NCBI RefSeq assembly: GCF_004362015.1 | Contig: NZ_SNWW01000011.1 | Span: 1-64,000 of the forward strand | Direction: 5' to 3' | From: Flavobacterium chryseum | GTDB taxonomy: Bacteria > Bacteroidota > Bacteroidia > Flavobacteriales > Flavobacteriaceae | Length of the DNA stretch: 64,000 bases | Part shown: one piece after another, positions 35,750-44,581 of the stretch | How positions within the stretch are numbered: position 1 is the first letter of the stretch | Layout of the letters: the number at the start of each line of letters is the position of its first letter | The notes under the pieces: generated by a model | The model's input: the letters and a program-made list of their open reading frames with translations, nothing else | Told to the model about the DNA's origin: nothing | Database searches by the model: none | Translations under genes and position numbers: made by a program

Positions 35750-37307
35750 TCGGTTGCGCGGGTGTATATATTTTAAATGTCTTTTTTAAATCGATCGTAG
35801 TTGGTGTACTTTCGTTCGCAAAATAATCAATAAAAGTTACAGCACAAGCTTTAAACTGATTCATTTTTTCGGCAGGAATAGAAAACGTAATGAGACCGTC
35901 GATTTCATGCACATTTATTTTTTCAACAATTTGAGTAGCATCATTTGTATTGACTCTTGAAATATGATCTGCTCCGTAAACTACCATATAGCGTACCTTT
36001 GTATTAAGTGGTGATTTAATCGTGAACGTATAAAGCAAGCTGTCTTTTGCAAATTCATTTACGGTTGGAATATCAATTACAATACGTTTTAGATTAGGAA
36101 CAGCCGGCGGAAGCGCAGGATATTTATATTGATTTTCTTCTAAAAGACGTACGATGTCAAAGTTTTTATTAGTAAACCATTTAGCACTGAAATAAGCACT
36201 TCCACCCACTTTTTTGAAACTTCTCGCATAATCAATCTGGTTTGGAATTTCACTGGCATAGTTCCAGCTTTTATCACCATCAGCTCTGATTTTATACGAA
36301 GCGTGACCAATATAAAGTGCAGTATTATTAGAATTTTCAGACCACCATTTTACCAGTTTAGAATAAGAAGCTCTCGGATTATTCATGCTCCAATACAATT
36401 GTGGCATAATATAATCGATCCATTTTTGGTCCATCCATAAAACAGGATCGGCAAATAAATCATCATAATTAGCAGTAGATTGGGTTTCTGAACCTTTCGG
36501 GTCTACCGATTTGTTTCGCCAAACTCCAAACGGACTAATTCCGAATTGAACCCAGGGTTTGCTTTCTTTTATGGTGGTAGAAATCGTGTGCACAAAATTG
36601 CTCACATTGGCACGGCGCCAATCAGCAAGTGTTAAACCAGATCCGAATTTTTTGAAAGAAGCGTTATCGTTAAAAACTTTTCCGGGAACGGCGTATGGGT
36701 AAAAATAATCATCAAAATGAATGGCGTCGATATCATATTTATCAACCACTTCTTTTACGACTTTAGTTAAATGTGCCTGAACTTCAGGCAATGCAGGATC
36801 GTAGTAATATTTTCCGCCGTATTCGAGCATCCATTCCGGATGTTTGAAAACATCGTGAGTTGGGCTTAAAAGATTTTTATTTAAATCGAAAGTTGCACGG
36901 TACGGATTCATCCAGGCATGAAATTCAAAACCTCTCAAATGTGCCTGCTCAATCATCCACGCCAAAGCATCATAATACGGAGCTGGCGGCTGACCTTCTT
37001 TACCGGTTAAAAAACGCGACCACGGAGCCAGTTCTGACGGATAAAAAGCATCACCAACACTTCTAATCTGAACAATTACAGCGTTATAATTTAGTTTTTT
37101 ATAGGTATCTAAAATCTCGATAAAATCAGCTTTTTCTTTTTCGACACCGTCGATGGCTGTTTTAGGCCAATCTATATTAACAACGGTTGCAATCCATACA
37201 CCTCTAAATTCGTTTTTAGGATGCGTCACTTTTTCCTGTGAATTGGCATTCCATACAAAGGTTAGTAAAAATAGAAGAGAGTATATTAGGTGCTGATTTT
37301 TATGCAT
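35736..37307 (-). CDS. Secreted glycoside hydrolase, GHL10/YngK (DUF187) family
   Basis: A 523-aa exported protein: signal peptide to about residue 23 (LLFLLTFVWNANS), then NEFRGVWIATVVNIDWP, the hallmark start of the GHL10 barrel, GFEFHAWMNPYRATF, the central YDIDAIHFDDYFYPY with the predicted catalytic acid, and YIMPQLYWSMNNP. A C-terminal beta-sandwich begins near residue 400. Family members cut glycan chains, possibly peptidoglycan or related polymers. It overlaps ampG by 14 bases, so it may release fragments that AmpG then imports; this is inference from the operon. Confidence 0.87.
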   Translation of the reverse strand: MHKNQHLIYSLLFLLTFVWNANSQEKVTHPKNEFRGVWIATVVNIDWPKTAIDGVEKEKADFIEILDTYKKLNYNAVIVQIRSVGDAFYPSELAPWSRFLTGKEGQPPAPYYDALAWMIEQAHLRGFEFHAWMNPYRATFDLNKNLLSPTHDVFKHPEWMLEYGGKYYYDPALPEVQAHLTKVVKEVVDKYDIDAIHFDDYFYPYAVPGKVFNDNASFKKFGSGLTLADWRRANVSNFVHTISTTIKESKPWVQFGISPFGVWRNKSVDPKGSETQSTANYDDLFADPVLWMDQKWIDYIMPQLYWSMNNPRASYSKLVKWWSENSNNTALYIGHASYKIRADGDKSWNYASEIPNQIDYARSFKKVGGSAYFSAKWFTNKNFDIVRLLEENQYKYPALPPAVPNLKRIVIDIPTVNEFAKDSLLYTFTIKSPLNTKVRYMVVYGADHISRVNTNDATQIVEKINVHEIDGLITFSIPAEKMNQFKACAVTFIDYFANESTPTTIDLKKTFKIYTPAQPNEER

Positions 37308-37330
37308 TTTAATCTTTTTTAAACAGAAAT

Positions 37331-37338
37331 CAAAAATA
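37331..37338 (-). promoter_or_regulatory. Candidate -7 box upstream of the glycosidase-ampG operon
   Basis: On the minus strand TATTTTTG matches TAnnTTTG, 23 bases before the ATG at 37307. A -33 TTG was not found at the usual distance. Confidence 0.4.
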
Positions 37339-37454
37339 GTTTTTTTAGCTGAGTATAATAAATAATTCAGAAATTATAATTTAAACGTTATTTGTTTGAT
37401 TTTCATGTATTTCGTTTTGAATAAATTTACGATAAATAATAATTATATATTGTA

Positions 37455-37790
37455 TGTGTTTTTTTTGCCACTAATTGCACGAATTTTCCCGAATTATTTG
37501 CCACAAAGGTGCTAAGGCTCAAAGTTTTTTTATTAACAAAAAGTCTGCTTAATCTGCTCAATCTGCGAGAGAAAATTTTAGCCAAAGATTAAATGATTCG
37601 CTCTGATTATTTTAATATAAATTTCACGCAGATTTAAAAAGATTTAAGCAGATGTGCGCAGATTAATTTTATAAAAATCTCAAATTAGATCTGCTGAAAT
37701 CTGCAGAATCTGCGTGAAACAAAATCATTTTAATCTAATCTATGGAAAAAAATAATTCGCGAAAATTCGTGTAATTCGTAGCAACCTTTT
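37455..37790. repeat. Dispersed palindromic repeat, copy 1 (CGCAGATT family)
   Basis: Fills the gap between the glycosidase and anmK. It contains tttcacgcagattt near 37622, atctgcagaatctgcgtg near 37705 reading inversely, and outer blocks of gccac...gaatt type (37468-37503 and 37750-37780). Arms could fold into a long imperfect hairpin. Further copies are at 47553, 50010 and 59170. No gene in it. Confidence 0.75.
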
Positions 37791-38998
37791 TAATCAGGAA
37801 AAGAAATTTTCCCCATTGTAACTGATGGAATACCTTTGTTTGTTCCGAAATTATAATCCCCGCCCGCAACTGTTTCATTGGCTAAAATGGCAAATAAAAC
37901 CGCCTCTTTGGCATCGCTTAAAATACCCAAATCATCGCTTTTGAAAAATTCAAAAGGCAATAATTCCTTTAACGATTTAATCAATAACGGATTGTTTGTA
38001 CCGCCGCCAGACATGTAAATTTTGAAATCCTCAAGTTCATTCGAACTGTTTTTAACCACAAACTGAATCGCTTCGGCAATCGTTTCTGCACTAAGCCTTG
38101 TTAAAGTAGCTAACAAATCTGGTGCCGAAATGTTTTCTAAGTTGGTTTTTGAAAGCGCCTTTTGTACAAATTCAAAATTAAACAATTCCTGACCGATGGT
38201 TTTTGGAAAGCTTTTTTGGAAGAATGAATCGTTTTTTAATTCAGTTAAAATTTCTGGATTAACGGCTCCTTTTTGGGCAATTTCGGCATCTTTATCGTAG
38301 CTTTTTTCAGGGAAATAATGTTTGGTATAAATATCGATTAAAGTATTTGCGGTTCCGGTATCGGTTACAAAAACGTCGCTGGCGTTTAGGGAAGCGGGCA
38401 AATAAGTGAAATTTGCAATGCCACCCATGTTGAGCATAATTCGGTTTTCGCCTTTTTTGCTGAACAATAAATAATCGCCATAAACGGCTAAAGGAGCGCC
38501 TTCGCCACCCGCCGCAACATGTTTTTGCCTGAAATCTGATAACGTTATAATTCTCGTTTTTACCGCAATATGATCGCCATCGCCAATTTGCAAAGTCGCA
38601 TTTGGAAATTTTTCCTGCTGATGCAAAAACTTAGGAGCGTGCAAAACTGTTTGCCCGTGGGACGCAATTAAGTCAACTTCATGCGCGGGAATATTCCATT
38701 TTTGAAGGCAATCGTTAACCATGTTGGCATGTAAAAGACCAATCCATTCATTTAATAAAGCGAAATGCTGAAAATCGATTGTTTTCTTCGCAAATACTTT
38801 ACGGATTTCGGTTTTAATATCTTCAGTATAATTGATCGTTTCGAATTCAAGAATTTGTACAGCTGTATTTTCGCCCGCACCGGAAATCTCGCAAAGTGCA
38901 ATATCAAGACCGTCAAGCGAAGTGCCGGACATTAAACCGATTATTTTTCGGGTTTCTTTTTGAGCGATTTTGTAAAGTGTGGTTATATTTTTATTCAT
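37790..38998 (-). CDS. anmK: Anhydro-N-acetylmuramic acid kinase AnmK
   Basis: A 402-aa AnmK: ATP/substrate motif IGLMSGTSLDGLDIALC (19-35), IASHGQTVLHAP, LQIGDGDHIAVKT, MLNMGGIANFTYLP and SDAKEAVLFAILANET near the end. It opens and phosphorylates anhydro-MurNAc to MurNAc-6-phosphate in the cytoplasm, feeding it back to cell-wall or amino-sugar metabolism. It is the most upstream gene of the wall-recycling group but is separated from the glycosidase by a 480-bp repeat, so it may have its own transcript. MurQ (etherase) is not in the window. Confidence 0.95.
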   Translation of the reverse strand: MNKNITTLYKIAQKETRKIIGLMSGTSLDGLDIALCEISGAGENTAVQILEFETINYTEDIKTEIRKVFAKKTIDFQHFALLNEWIGLLHANMVNDCLQKWNIPAHEVDLIASHGQTVLHAPKFLHQQEKFPNATLQIGDGDHIAVKTRIITLSDFRQKHVAAGGEGAPLAVYGDYLLFSKKGENRIMLNMGGIANFTYLPASLNASDVFVTDTGTANTLIDIYTKHYFPEKSYDKDAEIAQKGAVNPEILTELKNDSFFQKSFPKTIGQELFNFEFVQKALSKTNLENISAPDLLATLTRLSAETIAEAIQFVVKNSSNELEDFKIYMSGGGTNNPLLIKSLKELLPFEFFKSDDLGILSDAKEAVLFAILANETVAGGDYNFGTNKGIPSVTMGKISFPD

Positions 38999-39319
38999 TA
39001 AAAATGATGTGTTTTGTTTGGCAATGCTAAAATGGGATTTATTTTATAAATGTAGGGAAAATGGCGATTTTTTTTTGGAAAAATCAGGTATAAGTACTTG
39101 CTTGTTTTAGAATGGTTTATTGATATTTTTGATAAATAAGATTTAACTCTACAAATAAGGTTTTCCGTAAAAAATTTGTAAATCGGTAGTCTACATTTGA
39201 AATAGCGTTTACGAGCGAGATGCTCACGCCAGTTGGGTAATCATTTTGCTACTATGTAGAGAATTGAATAGACCCAAATAAACATTTAGATAGCAATAGA
39301 AACACCAATATATTAAAAT
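38999..39319. other. Intergenic with one arm of an inverted repeat
   Basis: The region between anmK and the nuclease gene carries acgagcgagatgctcacgcc at 39211-39230. The reverse complement of 41720-41750 starts with the related acgagcgggacgctcgcgcc. No gene is seen here. Confidence 0.5.
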
Positions 39320-40393
39320 ATGGAAGCAGATTTAAGACTAAAACTGGAGCAATTACACCAAAGAGTTGATTCACTAAAAGATCAAATTAACACCGAAGAA
39401 GCTACTAAAAATGCATTTGTAATGCCATTTATTCAAATTTTGGGATTTGATATTTTTAATCCTACAGAAGTAATTCCAGAATTTATATGTGACATTGGTA
39501 CAAAAAAGGGAGAGAAAATAGATTATGTAATTAAGAAAGATGGTGAGCCCATTTTAATTATTGAATGTAAACATTGGAAAGAAAATGCTGATGCACATAA
39601 TTCTCAACTTCATAGATATTATCATGTTTCAAAATCCCGTTTTGGAGTTTTAACAAATGGTCATACTTATAATTTTTATGCTGATTTAGAAAAACCAAAC
39701 ATAATGGATGAAAAGCCATTTTTTACATTAGACTTGGCAAATATTTCTGATTCCAGCTTAAAAATTCTTGAAAATTTTACCAAAAGCAGTTATAATTTAG
39801 AAAATATTTTAGACTCGGCAGAAGCGTTAAAATATATAAAAGCAATAAGAAATGAATTTGAAAAAGAATTACAAAATCCGTCTGATGAAATTGTAAAGCT
39901 TCTGGTAAGCAAATTCTTCAATAAACCATTGACTGCATCAAGATTAGCGGCTTTTAAAGAATACACAAAGAAAGCTTTTTCTAACTCTATAAATGAATCA
40001 ATAAATTTCAGGCTTAAAAACGCATTAAATATTGGTGAAACTATTCCATCAAAAGAAAATCAAAAATTATCTTCTGTAGATGAAGAGATTGAAGCTCCAA
40101 GATTTATTACAACAGAAGAAGAAATAGAAGGTTCACAAATTATTAAAGCAATTTTGAGAGAATCAATTCCTGCTAATAGAATATTTTTTAGAGACACACA
40201 ATCTTACTTTGGAATTTTATTAGACGATAATAACAGAAAACCATTATGTAGATTACATTTTAATTCTGCTAACAAATATGTAGAGTTATTTCACAATGGA
40301 AAAGATAATGGCGAAAAACAATCTTTGCAAAGTCTTGATGAAATTTATAAATTCAAAAAAGAATTACTTTCTACTATAAAAAACTATGAATAA
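39320..40393 (+). CDS. Restriction-endonuclease-like protein (HsdR N-terminal-type nuclease domain)
   Basis: A 357-aa protein. N-terminal coiled-coil helix (LKLEQLHQRVDSLKDQINT), then the type I restriction R-subunit-like nuclease fold: FVMPFIQILGFDIFNPTEV, KIDYVIKKDGEPILIIECKH with the D...E-x-K catalytic signature (about 74-94), and VLTNGHTYNFYAD. No helicase or methylase is fused or adjacent, so it is not a complete type I system. The C-terminal 100 residues (ESIPANRIFFRDTQSYFGIL, LCRLHFNS) resemble a domain seen behind such nucleases. A defence or self-standing nuclease role is likely, unproven. Both flanks carry GCGAG-type repeats. Confidence 0.8.
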   Translation: MEADLRLKLEQLHQRVDSLKDQINTEEATKNAFVMPFIQILGFDIFNPTEVIPEFICDIGTKKGEKIDYVIKKDGEPILIIECKHWKENADAHNSQLHRYYHVSKSRFGVLTNGHTYNFYADLEKPNIMDEKPFFTLDLANISDSSLKILENFTKSSYNLENILDSAEALKYIKAIRNEFEKELQNPSDEIVKLLVSKFFNKPLTASRLAAFKEYTKKAFSNSINESINFRLKNALNIGETIPSKENQKLSSVDEEIEAPRFITTEEEIEGSQIIKAILRESIPANRIFFRDTQSYFGILLDDNNRKPLCRLHFNSANKYVELFHNGKDNGEKQSLQSLDEIYKFKKELLSTIKNYE

Positions 40394-40522
40394 GTAATTA
40401 CTTGTGATATTTTTGAAGTGTCATCACAGCGAGACGCTAGTCAGTAAGAGTAATAAATTGAGAGTAGGATCGAAACGTTCATGCCAGCAGGGGGACTTAT
40501 ATAACAAACTGACTTTTTTAAC

Positions 40523-41611
40523 ATGAAACTATTTGAAGATAAACTGCGTGATAATTACAGACGTGCTTATTCTGGAGAAGATGCATATACTTATTATGAT
40601 AACAATCAACAAGAGAAAATTGTGGAAGTTAGAGAACTATTAAACAAATGGTTTGAAAATTATCCCGAAGAGAATAAATTAGAACTTCAACAAAGTTTTA
40701 AGAACAGTTTTTATAATGCATTTTATGAATTATTTATTCATGAAACATTTTATTGTCAAGGTTACACGCTTCAAGTACATCCATTACTAGAAAAGTCTCC
40801 TAAACGACCAGATTTTTTAGCAAAAAAAGATAAGAAAGAATTTTACATAGAAGCTACGACAGTTTCTTATATAACGGATGCAGAGAGCAGGAGCGAAAAT
40901 TTTAAGCAGAAATTTATAGATGAATTAAATAAAATGAATTCTCCAAATTTTTGGTTGGCATTAGAAAAGCTCGAATTTAAAAAAGGTAAATTTCCAAAAG
41001 TTAAAACATTAAGAAAAGAGATTGAACAAGAGCTCAACAAAATTAATCCAATTGATATTGAAACTCGACAAAAAAATAATTTGTTGACTCATGAATTAAA
41101 ATTTGATGACGATAATATTCTTATCGTTTTAACTCTATTTAATAAATCTCAAGCTGCCAAAAAAAATATAAATTCTAGACCTATTGGACTTCAATTTTCT
41201 CCTGTGACCATTAAAAATGCCGATGAAGATTCTGGTAAAATACTTAAAGCTTTTAAAAGCAAAGCGGGGTGGTATGGAGAACTCAACAAACCGTTTATAA
41301 TATGCTTAAATCTTGATTTTAATTTTAATTTAAAACATGATGTAGATTGGGCTTTCTATAATCGAAAAAGTTTCAATTCTCTAAAACCAAAATTTTCTAA
41401 AGCATCTGCTGCATTTGTTAGTCATGTTTCAGTGGGAAATATTTTTAATTTACCAAAACACAGGCTTATTTTAAATAAGCATTCAACTTACCCGCTTGAA
41501 ATTGAAAAATTAGAATTATCTTATGAAGACAATGAAGTAGAAAGTAAGAGAAAAGATATTGACGAAATATTGAAATTAGATGGTAAACCGAATTTTGGAA
41601 TTATATTGTAA
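40523..41611 (+). CDS. Uncharacterised protein with a possible PD-(D/E)xK nuclease domain
   Basis: A 362-aa protein with no named family recognised. The centre has PKRPDFLAKKDKKEFYIEAT (about 91-110), where R-P-D and E-A-T resemble the strand pair D...E-x-x of PD-(D/E)xK nucleases, though the usual K is replaced. A long charged middle follows (KEIEQELNKINPIDIETRQK), then strands ILIVLTLFN and FIICLNLDFNFN. No signal peptide. It lies 129 bases after the HsdR-type nuclease with the same orientation, separated by a degenerate copy of the GCGAG repeat. The pair may be a small defence unit; this is inference from company and fold. Confidence 0.6.
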   Translation: MKLFEDKLRDNYRRAYSGEDAYTYYDNNQQEKIVEVRELLNKWFENYPEENKLELQQSFKNSFYNAFYELFIHETFYCQGYTLQVHPLLEKSPKRPDFLAKKDKKEFYIEATTVSYITDAESRSENFKQKFIDELNKMNSPNFWLALEKLEFKKGKFPKVKTLRKEIEQELNKINPIDIETRQKNNLLTHELKFDDDNILIVLTLFNKSQAAKKNINSRPIGLQFSPVTIKNADEDSGKILKAFKSKAGWYGELNKPFIICLNLDFNFNLKHDVDWAFYNRKSFNSLKPKFSKASAAFVSHVSVGNIFNLPKHRLILNKHSTYPLEIEKLELSYEDNEVESKRKDIDEILKLDGKPNFGIIL

Positions 41612-41719
41612 AAGAAAAGTTATAACTAACAGCATTTGGTTCAATATTTCATTAATTCAACTTGACGTTTTTTCTTAACGAAAAACTTATCTTTAGCTGA
41701 AAATAATTAATTTCCCGAC

Positions 41720-41750
41720 CCCTCAGCTGGCGCGAGCGTCCCGCTCGTGG
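41720..41750 (-). repeat. Inverted-repeat arm closing the nuclease pair
   Basis: The reverse complement starts ccacgagcgggacgctcgcg and aligns with 39210-39238 (acgagcgagatgctcacgcc). A split, weaker version lies at about 40428-40496 (cagcgagacgct ... catgccagcaggggg). The two outer copies face each other across the 2.5-kb nuclease pair. Confidence 0.6.
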
Positions 41751-41758
41751 AAGTAATA

Positions 41759-42655
41759 TTACAACTCACAAAGCAAATTCACTGGGTATTTCTGTTCTCT
41801 AAATGTATTCATATGACTATCAAGGTCGATAAAAATAGATTCAAAACGATCAAATGAAGATTCGTAACCATAGCCACCATCTCTTTTGAAACTTTCCTTA
41901 ATTTTTATCTTACCAACAATTTCAAACTTATCTTTGAATGAAATAATATCTCTGTGTGTAACTAAACGGTAAGAAAGTCCAAATAAAAAGTTATCTTGAT
42001 TCATATACTCCCAAATTTCATCAACATTTGGCTGATGTAGTAAAGTCGTTTTCCAGTCATAACCTGAACCAATTTTCCGTCCAGCTATAAAGCAAGATTT
42101 TAAATCCTCAACAGTTGGTTTGTTTTTTCCTTTATATGTTGTGGCGACTAAATCATAAGTGCATTGTCCTCTTTGTTGTGTTACTTTAGCGCAGATTACA
42201 GCATAATAATTTTTGTCTGAAAGTTGAAAGGCCAACAAGTCGTCAGGCTCGAAATAAAGATTCTTAATAATTCTGTATTTCTTTCTTTTTCTAACTTTTA
42301 AATTTGGCTCACTTATTTTCTTTAAAAGTTTATCAAGTTCTTTTTGTCTTTTTTTACCCTCGTTTGCATCACATTCCTCTGTCCATATTTTAACGCCGGC
42401 TTTTAACTCAATAACTTGTTTTACTTCTGCAAGAATTTCTTCGGTTATTTCACCAATTTCCCAAAAAGCAAGAGCATAAGAAGTCACAAATATTTCGTGA
42501 TAGAAATCGGAATTATCTCCGTAATCATCTTTTAAAAAAGGTAGTTCTTTTCGAATAGTTTCGATACTTGCGTCACTGTCGTATAGGTCCATTATTTGCT
42601 CGTAAGTATCTCTTGCTAAATCGCCATCAATTATTTTTATTCCGTCTGTTGCCAT
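41759..42655 (-). CDS. Uncharacterised protein, possibly immunity-type
   Basis: A 298-aa cytoplasmic-looking protein, not recognised with certainty. The N-terminal 90 residues (GDLARDTYEQIMDLYDSDAS, YALAFWEIGEITEEIL) recall DUF4259-like helical proteins. A basic linker (KKRQKELDKLLKKISE, then KVRKRKKYRIIK) leads to a beta-rich C-terminal half with EPDDLLAFQLSDKNYYAVIC and GLSYRLVTHRDIISFKDKF. The beta part with DxLAFQL and YYAVIC has the look of proteins found among polymorphic-toxin immunity genes. It is the only minus-strand gene between 39 and 51 kb. No toxin gene is visible nearby. Confidence 0.5.
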   Translation of the reverse strand: MATDGIKIIDGDLARDTYEQIMDLYDSDASIETIRKELPFLKDDYGDNSDFYHEIFVTSYALAFWEIGEITEEILAEVKQVIELKAGVKIWTEECDANEGKKRQKELDKLLKKISEPNLKVRKRKKYRIIKNLYFEPDDLLAFQLSDKNYYAVICAKVTQQRGQCTYDLVATTYKGKNKPTVEDLKSCFIAGRKIGSGYDWKTTLLHQPNVDEIWEYMNQDNFLFGLSYRLVTHRDIISFKDKFEIVGKIKIKESFKRDGGYGYESSFDRFESIFIDLDSHMNTFREQKYPVNLLCEL

Positions 42656-42734
42656 TTTAAATTGAAAATTATTTTTAAAAGGATTTCACGCTAAAAATAA
42701 ATAGTTATTTTTACAAAAAGAAGAATATTAATTA

Positions 42735-42977
42735 ATGAAATACATACAAGACGAAAATATTTTTGTTCTAATTGGCGGAGTTATATTTTCTGCATTACTA
42801 ATTTGGTGGATAAGATCTGGAGATATTAAAGAATCTAAAGAACTTGAAAAAGAAAATTTGAAAATGAATTCAATTACTAAAATGCGTAGTTGGAGAGTAT
42901 ATAGTATTGCAGGAATTGGGATAATAGTTATTCTATTTGAAATTATAAAGAGATTGGTTAATATGATATTTCTATAA
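42735..42977 (+). CDS. Small two-helix membrane protein
   Basis: An 80-aa protein with two predicted membrane helices: about 10-25 (FVLIGGVIFSALLIWWIR) and about 55-79 (VYSIAGIGIIVILFEI), separated by a charged loop. Its stop lies 4 bases before the next start, so it is co-transcribed with the DUF6896-like gene. Function unknown; small membrane proteins of this form occur in immunity-type clusters. Confidence 0.6.
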   Translation: MKYIQDENIFVLIGGVIFSALLIWWIRSGDIKESKELEKENLKMNSITKMRSWRVYSIAGIGIIVILFEIIKRLVNMIFL

Positions 42978-42981
42978 AAAT

Positions 42982-43419
42982 ATGATCGAAGAAATTTTAA
43001 CCAACTACATCAATTTTATAAGAAATTTTGAAACTTTATTAAAAGCTAAATATAAACAAGATATAAATCCGTGTTCATTTTCACGTGCCTTTTTTGAAAG
43101 AAAAGGAAGTATAGACGGAATTGAATATTGGTTTCACGGAAGTGGCTGTACGGCAGAAAAAGATGGAGTTATTTATGCTTATGACATTGCTGTTAATGAA
43201 ATCGAGTTTTCGCAATGGAAATTTTCAGAACTTATAAGAACCTATCCTGAATATCAAAAATTAGATTATACTCCTGAATTTGTTGAACATGAATTATACC
43301 AACTTATAAATAAAGGAATTTTGGGTTGGGTTATTATTGAAGGAATTGAAGGAAAAGATTTTGGATGTGTTTTTAAGGAATATAGAGTTATTATAGAACC
43401 GCCTTATGTTATCAATTAA
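42982..43419 (+). CDS. DUF6896-like protein
   Basis: A 145-aa protein matching, from memory, the DUF6896 pattern: GSIDGIEYWFHGSGCTAEKD (about 37-56), VIYAYDIAVNEIEFSQWKF, and a C-terminal LYQLINKGILGWVII. No signal peptide or membrane segment. The family is often met in immunity or contact-dependent toxin regions; activity unknown. It lies between the small membrane protein (4 bases) and another unknown gene (42 bases), all on the plus strand. Confidence 0.65.
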   Translation: MIEEILTNYINFIRNFETLLKAKYKQDINPCSFSRAFFERKGSIDGIEYWFHGSGCTAEKDGVIYAYDIAVNEIEFSQWKFSELIRTYPEYQKLDYTPEFVEHELYQLINKGILGWVIIEGIEGKDFGCVFKEYRVIIEPPYVIN

Positions 43420-43461
43420 TTTTTTCAATGGAAATCTTGTGGTGCATAATATTTAAAAAAA

Positions 43462-43836
43462 ATGAGTATATTTAAAAACATAGATTCAAAGTTGATTGAT
43501 TTAGCACGTAAGCTTAATGGAAGGTTGACTAAAGATAGACCTGATTATCCAGAAGTATTAAGGACATTTGAAGAACGAAGAATTGATTGGGTTGAAAATA
43601 ATATAATGAAAGCTATTATTATTCAGCCGAATTTTGAAGTAAATGGAGTAAACTCAAATATTTGGAATTTTATAAATCTCGCTATTTATGATGATGGCCT
43701 TTCAATTTCAAATCCAAAATGGATGGAGATATTAGTTGATCAAAAAGATTTCACTTTTATTGATGACAGCATTGATAAATTACTTTTAAAATCTGAAGAA
43801 AATTTATCAAATATCTCAATGGAGGATTTAGCATAA
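43462..43836 (+). CDS. Uncharacterised small protein
   Basis: A 124-aa acidic soluble protein with no recognised family. Basic N-terminus (LIDLARKLNGRLTKDRP), a central strand/loop MKAIIIQPNFEVNGVNS, WNFINLAIYDDG, and a C-terminal acidic helix (IDKLLLKSEENLSNISMEDL). The alternation of short strands with acidic helices fits SUKH- or Imm-type proteins loosely. It ends 11 bases before the next gene, so one transcript is likely. Confidence 0.55.
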   Translation: MSIFKNIDSKLIDLARKLNGRLTKDRPDYPEVLRTFEERRIDWVENNIMKAIIIQPNFEVNGVNSNIWNFINLAIYDDGLSISNPKWMEILVDQKDFTFIDDSIDKLLLKSEENLSNISMEDLA

Positions 43837-43847
43837 CTTACATATTA

Positions 43848-44366
43848 ATGGGAACAAGTATCCACTGCATAATTCCAAAAGAAAAAGAGTATTCTTTAGA
43901 AGAAACCGAGCAAAGACTAAATAATGTTTTTGACAAATTAAAAGCTGAGTTTTTGCATTTGAAAGAATTCGGACATTTTACTAAAAATGAGAGAGGAAAC
44001 TGGTTTATAGTTCCCACTCAAACAAATGGATCTGAATATCTAACAGGAGAGAGTGATAGTTTTAGCATTGATATTTATAAAAATGTTGTTTTAATTGGTT
44101 GCATAGAAAGATTTTCAAGTTTATATTTTGAAGAAAGAAATATATCAGAACAATTATTCAAAATTATAACCGAAATAGCTAAAGAATTCTGTGATTCGAG
44201 TAAACTTTTAATTGGTGAAGGAGGAATGGGCGAAACAGATCATATGATTAATATGGCTTGTGAGAATGCAGATTTTGATCAAATTTTTAATAAAACGATT
44301 GAGCTAAATGGAATTCCGGCAAAAGAGTTAAATGAATTATATGATAAATCCTGGTATTTGAAATAA
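43848..44366 (+). CDS. Uncharacterised protein
   Basis: A 172-aa soluble protein of unknown family, starting MGTSIHCIIPKEKEYSLEET. It has a helix (RLNNVFDKLKAEFLHLKEFG), a beta centre (GNWFIVPTQTNG, FSIDIYKNVVLIGCIERF) and a C-terminal motif LLIGEGGMGETDHMINMACE. The GEGGMGE loop is glycine-rich but is not a Walker A. Likely the last gene of the run starting at 42735; immunity-like role inferred only from size and company. Confidence 0.55.
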   Translation: MGTSIHCIIPKEKEYSLEETEQRLNNVFDKLKAEFLHLKEFGHFTKNERGNWFIVPTQTNGSEYLTGESDSFSIDIYKNVVLIGCIERFSSLYFEERNISEQLFKIITEIAKEFCDSSKLLIGEGGMGETDHMINMACENADFDQIFNKTIELNGIPAKELNELYDKSWYLK

Positions 44367-44389
44367 ATTAATTTTCTTATGAAACTAAA

Positions 44390-44471
44390 TGCCCTAGCCT
44401 TGATAGAAGTGGAAATCCTTTTGTGCCGGGGTTCGGCACAAAAGATTGGAACGGATAGCAGGAATAGCTTC
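44390..44471 (+). repeat. Dispersed hairpin element
   Basis: About 80 bases starting gccctagccttgatagaagt and ending with aacggatagcaggaatagct. The core is a perfect 11-bp hairpin CTTTTGTGCCG/CGGCACAAAAG (44418-44444). The outer blocks look conserved rather than random, and I recall similar elements in other Bacteroidota intergenic regions. A role as terminator, small RNA or mobile palindrome is open. Confidence 0.5.
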
Positions 44472-44581
44472 TAATTAAAATTCCAATATTTTAAATTCCA
44501 AATCCCAAGTTTCAAAACCCTTCGACTTCGCTCAGGATCACAATAAAGGAAAAACCTATGAACCTTTGTCACTTTGCACCT

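Noticed and set aside
37455..37790. Possible CRISPR-like array in the intergenic repeats
   Set aside because: Repeats are inverted and unequal in spacing, there are no regular spacers, and no cas gene is in the window.
39320..41611. Complete type I or type II restriction-modification system
   Set aside because: Only nuclease-like domains are visible; no methyltransferase, specificity subunit or helicase motif was found within reach.
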